Shown: positions 22,428 through 36,250, counted from the first letter of the stretch. The stretch: DNA of 64,000 nt from Prosopocoilus inquinatus (GCA_036172665.1 CM069871.1:3410001-3474000); one strand, 5' to 3'. Made by a program: numbers and translations. Notes: generated by a model from the sequence alone, not told the origin.

Positions 22428-23781
22428 TAGGGTGGCCTAACGATGCGTATTTTTTCTGTGAGGCTTATGGGAAAAAAAATTAGGAAAAATATTTTTAAAG
22501 AATTTTATACTAGACAATACGCCACATATTATAAAATTATTTTGAACCATACAGAGTGATCAGAAAAATGGTGGTTCGTGGAAACTTATTTTTTTTTAAT
22601 GGAACACCCATTAAATTTTTAGATATTTGGATGCGCCGCAGTGAGCTGATTACAACGGTGTAAAGATATATTGATTTCATTGAACTACTTTCGTAAAATA
22701 ATTTTTTTTCCTTGAAGAATTTTGCAAAAATTCAGTCAGTTTTGAATATGAATTTCTGTTTACTGAGCTAACACAGACCAACGAAAATCTAACAGGATAT
22801 TTTTAGGACTTTGGCCTTTATGAAAATGTGAACAAAATTAAGACATCTTTTTGCATTATACCGAGCGATCGATACTTACGAAACATTCGGTATCTCATTT
22901 TTTTTTTAATGGTACGGCTTACTTTTTATTTCATATATGGATAGCACTTAAATATAGCTTTCTGCTGATATAAGATTATACACCTTTATTTTTAATAATT
23001 TCGTCACTAGAAATTTTCTTTTTATAAATACTTCAATGGTCGGCGTTTTAAACTATACACTCAGTATTGCTACTTTCCTACCTAAATTCAATCATTCGAA
23101 GTCATTTTTCGATTATTTGATTCTACTTTCACAGATCTCTAATTCGAATACCCCAGCGATAGGATTTATTTTACCAAAAATAATTTAAAAACAGACCATT
23201 GAAATACTTGTAAAAAGAAAATTTTTAGTGACGAAATTATTAAAAATAAAGATATATAACCTTGTATCAGCAGAAAGCTACGTTTAAGTGCTATCCGTTT
23301 CTGAAATAAAAAGTAGGCCGTTCCATTAAAAAAAAAAAAGATACCGAATGTTTCGTAAGTATCGATCACTCGGTATAATGCAAAAAGATATCTTAATTTT
23401 GTTCACATTTTCATAAAGGCCAAAGTCCTAAAAATATCCTGTTAGATTTTCGTTGGTCTGTGTTATCTCAGTAATCAGAAATTCATATTCAAACTGACTG
23501 AATTTTTGCAAAATTCTTCAAGGAAAAAAAATTATTTTACGAAAGTTATTCAATGAATTCAATATATCTTTATATCGTTGTAATCAGCTCATTACGGCGC
23601 ATCCAAATATCTAAAAACATAATGGGTGTTTCATTAAAAAAAAATTAGTTTCCACGAACCACCACTCTGTATAGTTCAAAATAATTTTATAATATGTCGC
23701 GTATTGTCTAGTATAAAATTCTTTATCAATTTTTTTTCCTATAGGCCTCACAGAAGAAATACGTATTGCTGGGCCACCCTG
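22428..23781. mobile_element. TA-flanked fold-back element, ~600-bp arms
   Basis: Left terminus TAGGGTGGCCTAACGATGCG (22428) pairs with right terminus, reverse complement CAGGGTGGCCCAGCAATACG (ending 23781). Flanking TAs lie at 22426-22427 and 23782-23783. The arms run inward for about 600 bp with high complementarity and leave a centre of only about 110 bp near 23045-23160. It abuts the previous element and shares its TA. No transposase ORF is present. Confidence 0.85.
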
Positions 23782-23783
23782 TA

Positions 23784-24703
23784 CAGAGTGGACCATTTTT
23801 GATGGTCTTACAGGGTTTCTCAGTTATTTATAGGAATAGAAGAAAATCGTTTCCGCAATCCAATACTACTTTTTCGAGAAAAACTCAGTGCAAAAAAACA
23901 AAAGTTAGATAATTCGATTCGTTTGGGAAATATCGGCCGAAAACGAATTTTTCTGAAAAATTATTATCTCAGTTGTTTGTCAAGATATTTTGAAATTTCA
24001 AAAACTATTTTATTCAGAAGTTAACGTAGATTTCATGGACATTATTATCTTTTGTAAAAACAACAGAAAAAAACGCACGGAATAATTGCCGGTCCAGGTT
24101 AAATGCCATTTACTACTTTCACTTTCGGGGAAGTACCGATTATTACCGTTAAGGATCTTTACAATGAGAGAATTTTGGGAATTTTATAAACCAAAACAGT
24201 TCGTCTTACCAGAATTTACTTTGGAATTCAAATATCAACAAATATACTGATGGTTTCATTAAAAAAAAAAAAATGAAAGCATAACCTTGATTTATGTCTT
24301 CTTTGTGAACATCAGCAAAAACTGATCTGATCGGCATAATTCAATTTAATTCGCTTTCTTGAAATACTTACACTATTTCGAAAACTCTCCTGGTTTTTGG
24401 TTGTACGTACTTTTCAAAATGATACGTTGTAATCAAAACCGTCTGCTGTACATATGTACAGTGTGGTTCATTTTTGATGGTTTTGCAGGGTTTCTCAGTT
24501 ATTTATAGGAATAGAAGAAAACCGTTTCCGCGACCCAATACTACTTTTTCGAGAAATACTCGAAAACAAAAGTTTGATAATTCAATTCGTTCGGAAAATA
24601 TCGGCCGAAAACGAATTTGATTTTGAAAATTCAGAAACTATTTTATTCAGAAATTAACGCAGATTTCATGGATGGGCATTTTTGTCACTTGTAAAAACTG
24701 CGC
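23784..24703 (+). repeat. Direct repeat pair starting CAGAGTGG / CAGTGTGG after TA
   Basis: 23784-24069 and 24459-24703 share about 250 bp (for example CATTTTTGATGG, TTTCTCAGTTATTTATAGG, AATATCGGCCGAAAACGAAT), spaced 675 bp apart. Both start at TA followed by a CAG(A/T)GTGG terminus, so they look like left ends of related TA-targeting elements in tandem. No matching right ends were found. Confidence 0.75.
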
Positions 24704-26070
24704 CAGTTCTGCCAAACAGACTATAACTTTCTAATTTTAAATGGAAACCGTTTGCTGTGATATAAATAAATTGCTGGTTTAATCAAGTTTTCAAAAATAT
24801 AAAGTTTGACATAATTATTTTTATGAATAACAAAGATACTAACTTTCCTTATTTTATAGAAGAATTTATAGAAGAATTTTATAGAAATTCATAATGATAT
24901 TAGAGAACTCATGAAACCACAAGTAATTAAATATGGATTAACTATTAATTCAATTTTGAAGAATTAGATGTTGTGTGATTTTTTTTTAGCACCAAGTATG
25001 AGGTGTCGCCCTTACACTACTGCACTGACAATCCAATCGAATCAAAAAGACGAAACTGACTTTCTTTCTTTTTGATGGAGCTCTAAAATTGCACAGAAAT
25101 TATACAGAGTGACACATAAAACAGCCAAATTTTGCAAGCCGATCGAAACAGAAACAAAATGGTGATACTTAAAACAGCAAAACTTTACAAAGCCCGGAGG
25201 AAAAGAATTTTTCCTCAGAAATATTAGTTTAAAGTGTCAAAACTTGATACAAAACAAAAATGGCAAACGAGTCCAATCACGGTGTTCAAGTGCTCATAGG
25301 TCAACCATTTTTTTTGAAAACATGGCGAAATTTTCTATGTGGTAGGTACCTCCATAACAAAAATCATGATTTACAAACAGATAAAATTTGAGAGATAAAA
25401 AAGAATAAATAGTAGTAGTAGAAATGTTCAAGTTGATCTTGTTTCCAAATCTATAACGTCCAGTGAATCACCGGGCGGCGATAACATCGATGCTCAATTT
25501 GGATGTATCATAAGACTCAGGTGAAGTAGTCAAGTGTTGAATGACTTGAATGATTTCATACTACTTAATTTTTTTATAATTGCTGCGAACACTTACATCA
25601 AATTAGATCAGCAAACCTTAAAATCTGAAATTACTATAACAAAAATGACTGTGTTTCCGAACTCTAGCAAGTAAGATCAAATCTAGGGACCCTAGGTTAG
25701 GTTAGAATTCCCTAGATTCGACTGACATTTATCGTACTTGATAGAATTTGAGAACGACGGACGTATCGGATTCGCCAGTTTCTCGACTTCGGTATCATTA
25801 AGTCAAATAGCAAAATTATATTTTAATATTTCTAGTGATAATTCATTGCTGTGAACTGAACAATGTCAAGTTAGATCGGCCAACCAAAAATTCTGAAAAA
25901 AAAGAACTTAAAACAAAAACGTCTGTTTCCGAACTCTCCCGAACAAGTTATGGGGATCCTACAATAGCCCAGTTATGCGCTCCTGTTCTTTACTACTTCA
26001 CAACTTTATGCTGCTACTTTGACAGAATTGGCGTAACGGAAAGAAAGCAAGCAATTGAACAACTTTTTCT
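24704..26070. other. Unique AT-rich spacer
   Basis: A TACAGAGTG element-end-like word at about 25102 and an inverted AATCTAGGGA / TCCCTAGATT pair at 25679-25717 are the only structures seen. An 85-aa ORF (25835-26092) has no recognisable domain. Confidence 0.45.
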
Positions 26071-26071
26071 T

Positions 26072-26252
26072 AATGTCAAACCTAATTTTTAAAAAAATAA
26101 ATTAATAAACGGTTCATAAGTGACAGTTATGCAATAGGTTGCTATATACCCACTGTTTTGCCGAAACACGAAAAGAGGCGGAGACTGAGTAGGAAGTGCT
26201 GGGTTATAAAATGAAGTAAGCGTTCACTTGTTCGTTAAGCCACGCGTTTTTA
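26072..26252 (+). repeat. Dispersed repeat, copy 1 (~180 bp)
   Basis: Shares an ordered series of words with 28936-29112: GTGTCAAACCT-like start, GGTCATAA-like, ACCGTTT-like, AAAAAGGCGGAGAC-like and GTTAAGCCACGC. Confidence 0.65.
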
Positions 26253-26449
26253 TGGCGACAAAACGCCATTAAACCATTAACTTTTTTATTCTACCACTGC
26301 TGTCAAGTGAAGTTACCAGGAAGGTAAACTCCGTTGTACGTTTCGAGCTTCACACAAAATCGATCCAAGGAATCGAATTTACGTTTTGCATGTTTACAAT
26401 TTACACCAACCACAGTGCACAGAACAGAGGAAGATCACAAATCAGACAA

Positions 26450-27530
26450 GAACAAATGAAAAACGACAAACAACAAACAAGCGTCAATAAAATGCGCAAA
26501 ATTAATTTATAAGAAAAGAAAACTACATAATACAAATGCACGAAAAATTAGAAAAAAAATCTAGTACAAAGCAAACTATATCTGTAAAAAGGCGTTAATC
26601 AAGAAAATGTTTAAAAAATAGTTTGATAAATATAAACAAAATTAAAAAAAAAACAGAAAAAAACAAAAGAAGATTGACAACTAAATTGAACATAAACCAA
26701 ATTAATCTCCAGACGGAAAAGTAAAAAAAGTCTAGTATAAAGTAAAAGATATCTGTAAAAGAGCTTCAATCAACAAAATGAAGAAAATCAATTTGATAAA
26801 TATAAACAAAAGAGAAATGTGACAGCATGAAATGAATTTTTTTTTCAAAACACAGAAGTACCAGAATACAAGGTGAACAAAAAAAAATTAGAATCGTTCT
26901 TGAAAGTTTTTGCAAATAAAAAAGAAATTCGTAGGAAACAAAGGAGAATTTTAAAAAGGAGTCAATAAAATGCGAAACTCAATTGGATTAAGAAAGCAAA
27001 AATGCGAAAAACCTGAAGAAACAGCAATGTATGGCCAAGGAAAAACGAATAATGAAAATATGACGATTCTCCAATCTCCGGCCGAAAACTTTTGCAAGTG
27101 AACAAGCTGACAAGAGAAAAAAAAGCACAAAATAAAATAAACGAACCGTGAATAAAATGCAAAATATCAATTTCTTAAAACAAAACCATAAATAAAAAAG
27201 AAACATCAAATACGCAAGAAATAAAAAATAACAGAGAACGATGCTTGAAGAAAAAAAAAAAAGAAATATGCGAAAAATACGAAGAAAGAAAAACAGAACA
27301 GAAAAGAATGGATAGACAAAAAAAACTTTTGCAAGTCGAGAATCTGATAGGAAATATAAGGACAAAATTAAACAAATGAAACGTGAATAAAATAAAAAAC
27401 ATCAATTCTTAAAACAAAAAAAGGAAGAAAAAATTAAGATAAATATGAGCAAAAAACAAAATAGGCGAAATAATTTTCATTTAGCTGTGACAGCGACAAT
27501 TTTAAAATATGGAAAAATTAAGTTAAGACA
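26450..27530. repeat. A-rich degenerate tandem repeat, ~200-240-bp units
   Basis: Units share AAAACTTTTGCAAGT, then about 50 bp later GAATAAAATGCAAAA-like text and AATTCTTAAAACAAAA. Good examples are 27086-27190 and 27327-27425 (about 241 bp apart). The same family lies inverted at 58860-59560. The F-rich minus-strand ORFs at 26962-27405 are translations of this low-complexity DNA. Confidence 0.7.
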
Positions 27531-27539
27531 TTTAACAGA

Positions 27540-28150
27540 TTTTTTATTTTATTTTTTTTAAATTTTTTGCTTGGGTTGAATAGAACTAGGTTGGATTATG
27601 TTGATGTTGAGATTGGTTGAGCTTCATTTTAATTGATTATTATTTTTCAATTATTTGTATTTCATGTATCTTTTTTGCAATTTTTATTTGTGTTAAGTGG
27701 AGTTAGGTTGAAATCAGTTGGATTGATCTTGTCGTTAGTTGAATTTCTTTTTAATTGATTTTTAATTTTTACTTTTGGTCTTCAATCTCTGACTTGTGTA
27801 AGATGAAATCAGTTTGATTGTCATTTGGGTTGGATTGACCTTGAAATTTGTTGAGCTTAACTTTAATCCGTAAATTTTCACATTTTTTTATTTTCAATTT
27901 TTGTTTTTTTTTTTTTTGTGTAGCGTGGGGTGCAATGTGATATAAGTTGAGTGAATTCAGTTGACCTTGAGATTTGTTTCCATGTATAAATTTTATTATT
28001 TTTTTACTTTTAATTTTTCATTAATATATTTGTTTTAATTTTTTAACTTAGATTGAATGGAATTAGGTTGAGGAGTGCAGTTAAATTGGGATGATTTTGA
28101 ACATATTTTTTCATATCATTTTTTTATTGTTTTTTTTTCGTGTCTTGAAT
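27540..28150. repeat. T-rich degenerate repeat block
   Basis: T-runs alternate with GGTTGAAT, GGATTGACCTTGA and GTTGAGCTT words. Related to the better ordered 337-bp array at 31132-32470. Confidence 0.6.
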
Positions 28151-28367
28151 AAAATCGAGTTAAGTTTCGTTGGATCGAAGCGTAAATAAGAATAGCATTA
28201 AAAAAATGTATCAAAAACATTGACATAGAATAAGTAAATATACATAGACCGACAATTTAATTAATTTAGTTTAAAACGAGTTGTCCTGTATAAATTCATC
28301 GAACGAACAATAACGCATTATAAAGGTGCGCAACTCAAAAGCTTACAAAGTCTGAACGCACCTTAAA

Positions 28368-28869
28368 CATAGGCGTAGACAGGATTTTATTCAGGGAGGG
28401 ACAAACTTAAATCGAATCTTTTAAGTAAGCAACAGTGATCTTGGATCTTCCGCAGATCTTTCGACGCAACTAAGTTAGAGTCAACAAAAAGTGTTTTTGT
28501 AGCAGCGGGAAAAAAATATTTTAGCCTCCTTCGGTGGTACTTTTACAGTATCGAGCTCCTTCTTTGATTCTTCCTTTCTGCATAGTGTTTGTCTCTCCAC
28601 AAGTTATACCATTATTGATCTCTTCATCGGTAGTATTTCATACATTATAATTCTTCTAATTTAATTTAATTCATCGAATGTCATTTTTTTCATTCAAAGC
28701 GTGCAGGAGTGGCGTTGAAAAAATCAAGCATTTTTGTGTATTTCTTTTTTGTTTAAAAAACAACCAGATGGTATACGTGTTTATTTTATAAATTATTTGC
28801 GAGAAAACTGAAACAGATTTTTTTTTATCCCATAAACTAGGGGTGGGTCCAACCTTGGCTACGCCTATG
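28368..28869. mobile_element. ~500-bp TIR element (CATAGGCGTAG ends)
   Basis: CATAGGCGTAG at 28368 faces CTACGCCTATG ending 28869. Similarity continues weakly for about 20-30 bp inward. No transposase ORF is present and the target duplication is unclear. Short GGCGTAGCC-type termini are widespread in animal DNA transposons, so the superfamily is not assigned. Confidence 0.55.
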
Positions 28870-28935
28870 AACTTAAGTCACTGTTATTAGCGTAAATGAA
28901 AAAGAAACAATTGTACACCTAATACAATTTACACC

Positions 28936-29112
28936 TAGTGTCAAACCTGTTTTTAGAAAAATAAATAAATAAATAGGTCATAAATGGTCCATGTAATACG
29001 GGGGTTACATACCGACCGTTTCATTGAAACTTGAAAAAAGGCGGAGACATGACGCAATGAATATTACAAATAAAGCATGCGTTGGCTTGTCTGTTAAGCC
29101 ACGCCCAAGTCT
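28936..29112 (+). repeat. Dispersed repeat, copy 2 (~180 bp)
   Basis: Diverged direct copy of 26072-26252, ending GTTAAGCCACGC. Confidence 0.65.
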
Positions 29113-30655
29113 CTATTATACAAGCTGAGCATTACAGAAACAAGCTGAGCATTACAGAATAGGAAATGCTCCATGAAAATGTTTTTCTTTTTTTGTGAAT
29201 AGTGTCGGCATTAAACAAATGGAACTGAATTCGCCGGACTTAGCATCAACTGATGTTTAATACCTTCTGCTTTGAAAATAGTTTCTTCGTAAGAAAATGA
29301 AATTAATGCAATAAAAAAAGTAATGATATTCATAACTTATTTTACAAAAATGAAAGTAGGAACTTAACATGTTTGAAAAAAAAATAAATATATGCGACTG
29401 CTGTGATTAATAAAGTCCAAAAGTTTCTTTTATAAATCAAACGTTTCGTAATATGTTTTATTGAAAAAAAAAGATCGCATTGACATCCACAAATTCTGGC
29501 AAACAATTCAATGAAAATTTTGTCGAATATGCATTTTTTTATAGAACGATAAACTAAATATTTCTTACATGAAAGAAATTAACTCGTTATACACCCTGTA
29601 TACTATTAAATTATTACAGTTACATAAAATTCTGTACAATATGAAAAAAATTACCTGAAAATTAAGTGAAGCACAAGCAAACACTTACATAAATACGGTA
29701 CAGGCAGAAGTTACATTTAAGTGACACTTTCAGCTTATAGGCTTGACCCTTGGCGCCGCATATTTCGAAGGAATTCTATTTTTAACAATTCTATTGTATT
29801 TCGGATTCATTATTATTTAATCATCAATATCAGGAGAGGGTCAGGTGGGGTAAATACGCAACAAAAAAAAACACAAGTTTCGGTTTTTAGGGCACTTAGA
29901 AAAATCACACTGAAATATTGTTAGGGATTTTTTTCTACGTCTTCAAGGGGTGCACTCTTTAAAAAAAAAGGAAGAGAAGTAAATACATTATAACGAAGCA
30001 AAACTTACATTTTCTTAAACACAAACACGAAATTCCCGCGTTATTTTAAATAAATATTAATATTCTTTGTTTTTCTTTGTTTATAAATTAATCTGTGAAC
30101 CTAGCATTATTTCTAAACTTTACATTTTTTACAATGTGTGAATTTTTAATTTTTTTAAAGCCGTGATAGTTCAGTCAGAATTCAGATTTTATCGAAAATC
30201 TGCGTAAAATCTATAAGCATATAAATGAACATTATAGAAGCTTATTCAATAAAAAAAAAAGAAAAAATCAGAAGTATTAACAAATCGCACTTTAAGAAAA
30301 AAAAAATATATCAGACCCCCTCTTATTCAACAATAACATCTGTTGTATGAGGACTAGATATTTTATGGCCCGCAATAATTTCTTTGCTTTCCGGTAGAAT
30401 AATTTAAGTTAAGTAAACAATAATTGGCGCCCCCGCTCCACCCCCCTCCAAAAATTGCGTATATGATTTCAGAATCAGACAGTGTTGCCAACCGTGGCGA
30501 TTCATCACCAAACGGACGATAAACCGTGGTGATCGATTGGCTTTGGTTTTGACGACCAAAATAGACCACCTAATTTTTATTTTATTGTGAGTGACAATTC
30601 TAAAGTCTGAGAAAAATTAAGTTCATGGCATTTAGCGGATCTTTTTCTTAGTTTA
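29113..30655. other. Unique AT-rich spacer
   Basis: Includes a short TACACCCTGTATA remnant at 29589-29602 and a GC-richer patch at about 30425-30560 (with GGCGCCCCCGC). I see no gene; ORFs at 29721-29924 and 30363-30569 have no domain. Confidence 0.45.
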
Positions 30656-30659
30656 TTTA

Positions 30660-32470
30660 GTTTTATTTAAATTTCTGCCTGGGCTGAACAAAACTTGGTT
30701 GATTTATATTGAGGTTGAACTTTTGAAATTTTAATTGATTTTGAATTCTTTTTTTTTAAATCTTTTCCATTAGTTTTTCCAGTAATTTTTAATCTTTTAC
30801 TTGTGTTAGATGAAGTTTGGCTTGCGTCAGTTGGATTGGATTGACCTTGAGATCTATTTAACTTAACTTTAATCCGTGTACAAATTTTTTTTAAACTTCT
30901 TTTCAAGTATTTTTTAATTTCTTTTACTTGTGCAGAATGGAGTGCAATATGACATCCTAATAAGTTGGGAGAGTTCAGTTGACCTTGAGATTTGCCGAGG
31001 TTCATTTTAATTTGCATTGAATTTTTTTACTCTGATTGGGCTTAGGTTGATTTGTCGTCGAAAATTCTTTTCACTTAATTGTCAACATCAATTTTTTTTT
31101 ATTGCTTTTTGATTTTATTTTTTTTTACTTTGGTTGACCTTGACAATGACCGAATTTCGCTTTGATCGTCTTTTTAAATTTTTTGCTTTCAATTTGTTGC
31201 ATTTAGAATTTTTTCTTCAGTTGAATACAGTTAGGTTAAATGCAACTCAGTTGAGTTGGGTTGTCCTTGAGCTTCATTTTCATTTTCTTTTTTCATTTAT
31301 TTTAATTTGCATTACATTTTTTTACTTTGATTGGACTTGGGTTGGGTTGACGTCGAAATTTCTTTTGATTTAATCGTCAACATACATTTTTTTAAATTGT
31401 TTTTTGATTAATTTTTTTTTTGCTTGGGTCGAATAGAATGGAGTTCAGTTATTGCGAGGTCGACTTCGGTTGACCTTGACAGTGACCGAATCTCGCTTTG
31501 ATCGTCTTTTTAAATTTTCTACTTTCAATTTTTTGCGTTTTAGATTTTTTACTTCAATTGAATACAGTTATGTTGAATGCAACTCAGTTGAGTTGGGTTG
31601 TCCTTGAGCTTCATTTTCATATTTTTCTTTGGTCATTTTAATTTGCATTATATTTTTTTACTTTGATTGGACTTGGGTTGGGTTGACGTCGAAATTTCTT
31701 TTGATTTAATCGTCAACATCAATTTTTTTTAATTGCTTTTTGATTTTAATTTTTTTTTTGCTTGGGTCGAATAGAATGGAGTTCAGTTGTTGCGAGGTCG
31801 ACTTTGGTTGACCTTGACAGTGACCGAATCTCGCTTTGATAGTCTTTTTAAATTTTCTACTTTCAATTTTTTGCGTTTTAAATTTTTTACTTCAATTGAA
31901 TACAGTTAGGTTGAATGCAACTCAGTTGAGTTGGGTTGTCCTTGAGTTTCATTTTCATATTTTTTTTCGTTCATTTTAATTTCAATTACATTTTTTATTT
32001 TGATTGGACTTGGATTGGGTTGACTTCGAAATTTCTTTTCATTTAATCGTCAACATCAATTTTTTTAAATTGTTTTTTGATTAAAATTTTCTTTTTTGCT
32101 TGGGTCGAATAGAATGGAGTTCAGTTTTCGCGAGATCGAGTTTGGTTGACCTTGACAACGATCGAATCTCGCTTTGATAGTCTTTTTAATTTTTTTTACA
32201 TTCAATGTTTTGTATTTTAAATTTTTTGCTTTCAATTTTTTGCTTTCAATTTTTTGCATTTAAATTTTTTACCTCAATTGAATACAGTTAGGTTGAATTC
32301 AGATCAGTTGAGTTGTGTTCTCCTTGAGCTTCATTTTCATATTTTTTTTACTTTTCTTTTACTCTATTTTTCTTTTACTTGGGTTGAATGGAGTTAGGCC
32401 TGGTTCAGTTGGATTGGCTGTACATTGAATATTTATTTTTTTTTTTTATTTTCAGTTATTGGATCGAGTT
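30660..32470 (+). repeat. T-rich tandem repeat, 337-bp unit (four units)
   Basis: GGTTGACCTTGACA marks units at 31132, 31468, 31806 and 32144 (periods 336, 338, 338 bp). Units are well conserved in order: ATCTCGCTTTGAT, then AATACAGTTAGGTTGAAT, then GGTTGTCCTTGAGCTTCATT, then TTTGATTGGACTTGGGTTGG. 30660-31131 holds more diverged related text. Confidence 0.9.
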
Positions 32471-34560
32471 TGGTTAACCTTGAAATTGTTGTGTTGCTCT
32501 TTAATCGCTTTTAATCGGCGCTCTCATACCTTGCTCCGGCCCTGGTAATAAGGAAAATGGATATTTTGTCTTTCGTTCGATAAGACTTTTTTAAGCTCGA
32601 TTTTTTTAAATTATTTTGTTATAAATAATAAAGATACATCAAAATTATCATAATTAACTAAAAATACGGTAAACAAAACATTGTACAGAAAAAAAATATA
32701 GTAAAAAGTAACGTAATTATATTAAAACAGGAAACAGATACAAATTGTAGCAAATATTCGAACAATTGTAGTAAATATTTCTCCTATTTTACTATCATTT
32801 TTTTTTCTGTGTACCAAACCCGATAAAAATCATGAAAAATTCTTTTCTTTTTTAGTTTCTTGGTCGAAATCACACATCCAACTGATTTATTATTATTTTT
32901 TTTGTATTCTCACAGCACGAAGCGCAAATTCCGGTTGATACCTACACAATCCTGCGCAAAATTGTTTCATATTTTTTCATACGGTGTTTCACTTTTTCCC
33001 TAAACGATGTTCCACTTTTTCCCAAGAATTTAAATCGCTGTTAAAAAAATTGAATAGCAGAAATATAAAACGAAAACGGCATTATGATCTGTGACCTATT
33101 TTCTGTGTTCAAAATTCAAAAATAGAAAAAATATATACATAAAACTGCAATTTATTTTGCAGTTACAGGAAAAGTTGTATGTACAATAAAATGTATATGT
33201 TTTCACATCGATTTCGAAAATATTTCATGGACAGTACAAAATTTATGTACAACAACTATATTATATTTTCATGAAACTACAAGTTAAACAATAGCACTTG
33301 TAGTTATACAATACAACACAATTGATTTGTTAATTAATACAGGCTTGTTTCACTTTCATACTTTTTTAATTTTTGCTTGTCGCATATTTAACCCACTTGA
33401 CCGTACTTTAATTTAATTAATCTTTACAGTCGGCACTGAGTATATCTCGCATTATTTAGGATATTTTATTTTTTGGGTCAATATGATTTATACAATCCGT
33501 TCGAATTCATTGATTGATTTTGGAAACTAAGAGGGTTATTGTATTTGCATGGCACGGGGTTCATGCGAAGACATAAAAATCTACTTACACCATAATGCGA
33601 GGGCGGTTGGTTCGTTTCACGGTGCAAAAGAAACAAACTGTTCACGTTGTATGCATGGATGGGATCGAACTTCCTTTCGATAGCTCTGGTTTTGCACTGT
33701 ATCAAAGTACAATGTATCAACGCGGTATATACACGTACTGACACCAAATTTATGTGGGCATGCTCATTTTACGTAATTCGGTTATGCTCGCGGAGAAAAA
33801 CTTTTCAAATGCCTCCTCTCTCTCGAAATTTAAGCCGAGCATAAACAAATCCATCGATAAATTGACGATAACGCAGAGAAAAATGAATTTGCGCCGAACC
33901 ACGTCGAGATAACGGTCATATGCTTTCTTTTGCAAAAGCGAGAAAGTCTTGTCACTTAAGAAAATTAAAAGCCCCTACGAACGTGTAAATACATTTATAT
34001 ACTCCTATTTTTTTTTTTTTTTTTGCTTCAAATCACAAGAAGTGATTGAGTAACGTTGTAAACACCATAATCGAAAGGACGGGACGTTTGAAATTCATGA
34101 AGTGCAAACGGGATAGCATTAGGTTTTGAATAGTTAAAAACCTCCCCAATGGTCTACAGTCTACACTGTCTAGAACGTACAAAAGCCACCCCTCTTTACT
34201 TTTACGTACTTCCCTCTTATACTGCCCATACTCTCATTTTAAAACAACTACCAGTATATCATTATTTATTGAAGATATTTACTTTTTCAACGAAGTTGTA
34301 GGTTATTTACTTTTTTTTTAACTGGGATATAATATGCATAATATAACGTGTGGGGCAGAGGGGGTTGATAATAAAATAAGAAAGAAAAGATATTGCTTCC
34401 TTGGGGGTCGATGAAAACTGCTGGTGATCCAATTAACCTACAGGTATTTTTTTCTAGGGACGTAGCTATGAATTCAGGGTTTAGTGGAGACCTACCTGTA
34501 TGATTTATTTAAAAAAAAAAAAAAATAAGATTTACGGAATAATTTAAGTAAGTCTGTAAG
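32471..34560. other. Unique AT-rich spacer with slightly CpG-richer part
   Basis: No repeat structure seen. 33600-33940 has somewhat more CpG and overlapping short ORFs on both strands without recognisable domains. Confidence 0.4.
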
Positions 34561-34700
34561 AGGCCGTGCCAACGAGGGACGTCGTCAGCGTCACCCTCGT
34601 CGGCCCTGGACTTTCATCGCGTCGCCATTTCCCCTGGACTCCATAACTCCTGTCGCCACCTCCCCGCTGGATGAAGTCTCAGCAATTCCGAAGCACGATG
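34561..34700. other. Short GC-rich block
   Basis: About 130 bp much richer in GC and CpG than its flanks, with a short inverted CGAGGG/CCCTCG pair. It could be a small exon or a regulatory patch. The minus-strand ORF across it (34591-34881) shows no domain. Confidence 0.25.
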
Positions 34701-36250
34701 AAGTGCATTTTTTTTCTTCTAGATAGTGTCCTGTTTTAATTGGCAGTTTTCCATTTAAGTTAAAAGTCAACTCGAATAAAAGAACGAAACAGACGATTGA
34801 TTGGTTATCAAAATAAAAATAAAAATAAAACGCGGTCGAGTTAAATAAAACAAGAACAAAAGACGATCGTCGATGAAGCAAATGAATGTTTATTTAGAGA
34901 AAAAAAATGGAAGGTTTACGAATAATATTAAATAACTTTGAATTAAACGTTGTATGTACAGTGACGTACACAGAAAACGGCACACTTTTCCTTTCTAGAC
35001 GGTATCCAGTTTTAATGGAGTAGTTCTGCGTTGTTGAAGTTGAAAGTGATCTTGAATAAAAGAAAGAAAGAAAGAGAAAGACATGAATTAAAATAATAAA
35101 ATATAATTAAAAATGAAATGCGGGCGAATTGAATAAAACAAAAGACAAAGACGATCGTCGGCTAAGAAGAAACGTTTTCAGCTCTTTAATTGGCAGTTCT
35201 ACTACGTTGAAGCTAAAAGTCAACTCGATAATAATAAATAAATAAAATAATAAATGAATAAATGATAAATAATAATAAAATAAAAATAAAAAAGAGACTG
35301 TCAATTGATTGTCAAAGTAGAAATAAAATAGAATACGGTCAAGTCGAACAGGAAACAAAAAAATGAACGAAAATAAAAATTGTGTAAAATTAACAAAATA
35401 AGTCAAATCGACATAAAAACTGACGAATTCCATCGAAAGCGCAAATTCAATTTGTAAATATTACAAAAACAGACGATCGGTTCAAAACAAAAATGGCGTT
35501 CAATCGACGGGATTGAACCGTAAAATAAATTAAATTTAAATCGAGTAAAAAGCAAAAAAAAAACGCAAAAGACAATTAAAAAATAAAGTCATGTCAAATA
35601 AAACCAAACAAAAGAGAAAGCAAAACATGATAAAAACAAAACAAATAATTGAATGAAAGAAAAAAATATCGTTGATTGTATAAAAAATTGAATTAAATAA
35701 GGAATTAAAAAAAAAAAACAAAACAAAAACGAAATACGCTCGGTGATGATGAAGATAACACGAAAAAAAAATTCTATGTAAAACTATCTGACGGTAAGTC
35801 AAGTCGAACCAAGAGCGCTGACGAATTTTTAACCGAAAGTTTGGAACTGAGAAAAAAAAATCAAAAATAAAATAAAGTCAAACTGAATCAAGAAAAGACA
35901 AAAGACGATCGGCCTATGATTAAAGAAAGAGAAACGAAGCAAAATCAAATAAAACATCACAATCTGTTTGAGTTTGGTTTATTTTATTTTTTTAATAAAT
36001 AAAATATAAAGTCAAATTGACACAAGAAAAGACAAAAGTCGATCTGTTTATGATTGAAAAAAAAAAATAGAACGTCACATTCTAGATTGAATTAAGAGAA
36101 GACAAAAAAAAGAAAAAAAAAAGATGAAGCAAAGTCAAATAGAACATCACATTCTATTTGACTTTTGCTTTTTTTTTCTTTAATCACAAACCGATCTTCT
36201 TTTGTCTTTTCTTGATTAAATTTAGCTTTATTTTATATTTGAATCATCTC
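34701..36250. repeat. A-rich degenerate repeats with an inverted pair
   Basis: AGTTAAAAGTCAACTCGAATAA-like words recur at about 34757, 35036 and 35209. GAAAAGACAAAAG(A/T)CGATC occurs directly at about 35890 and 36026 and inverted at about 36190-36215. 36000-36240 can therefore fold on itself, with a perfect inner hairpin (AGTCAAATAGAA / TTCTATTTGACT) at 36137-36168. Confidence 0.6.

Noticed and set aside
25688..25706. Insect telomere-type TTAGG repeats
   Set aside because: Only about two units (GGTTAGGTTAG); too short for telomeric DNA.
26962..27405. Overlapping Phe-rich minus-strand ORFs up to 125 aa
   Set aside because: They translate A-rich tandem repeats; composition is membrane-like only because of poly-T codons.
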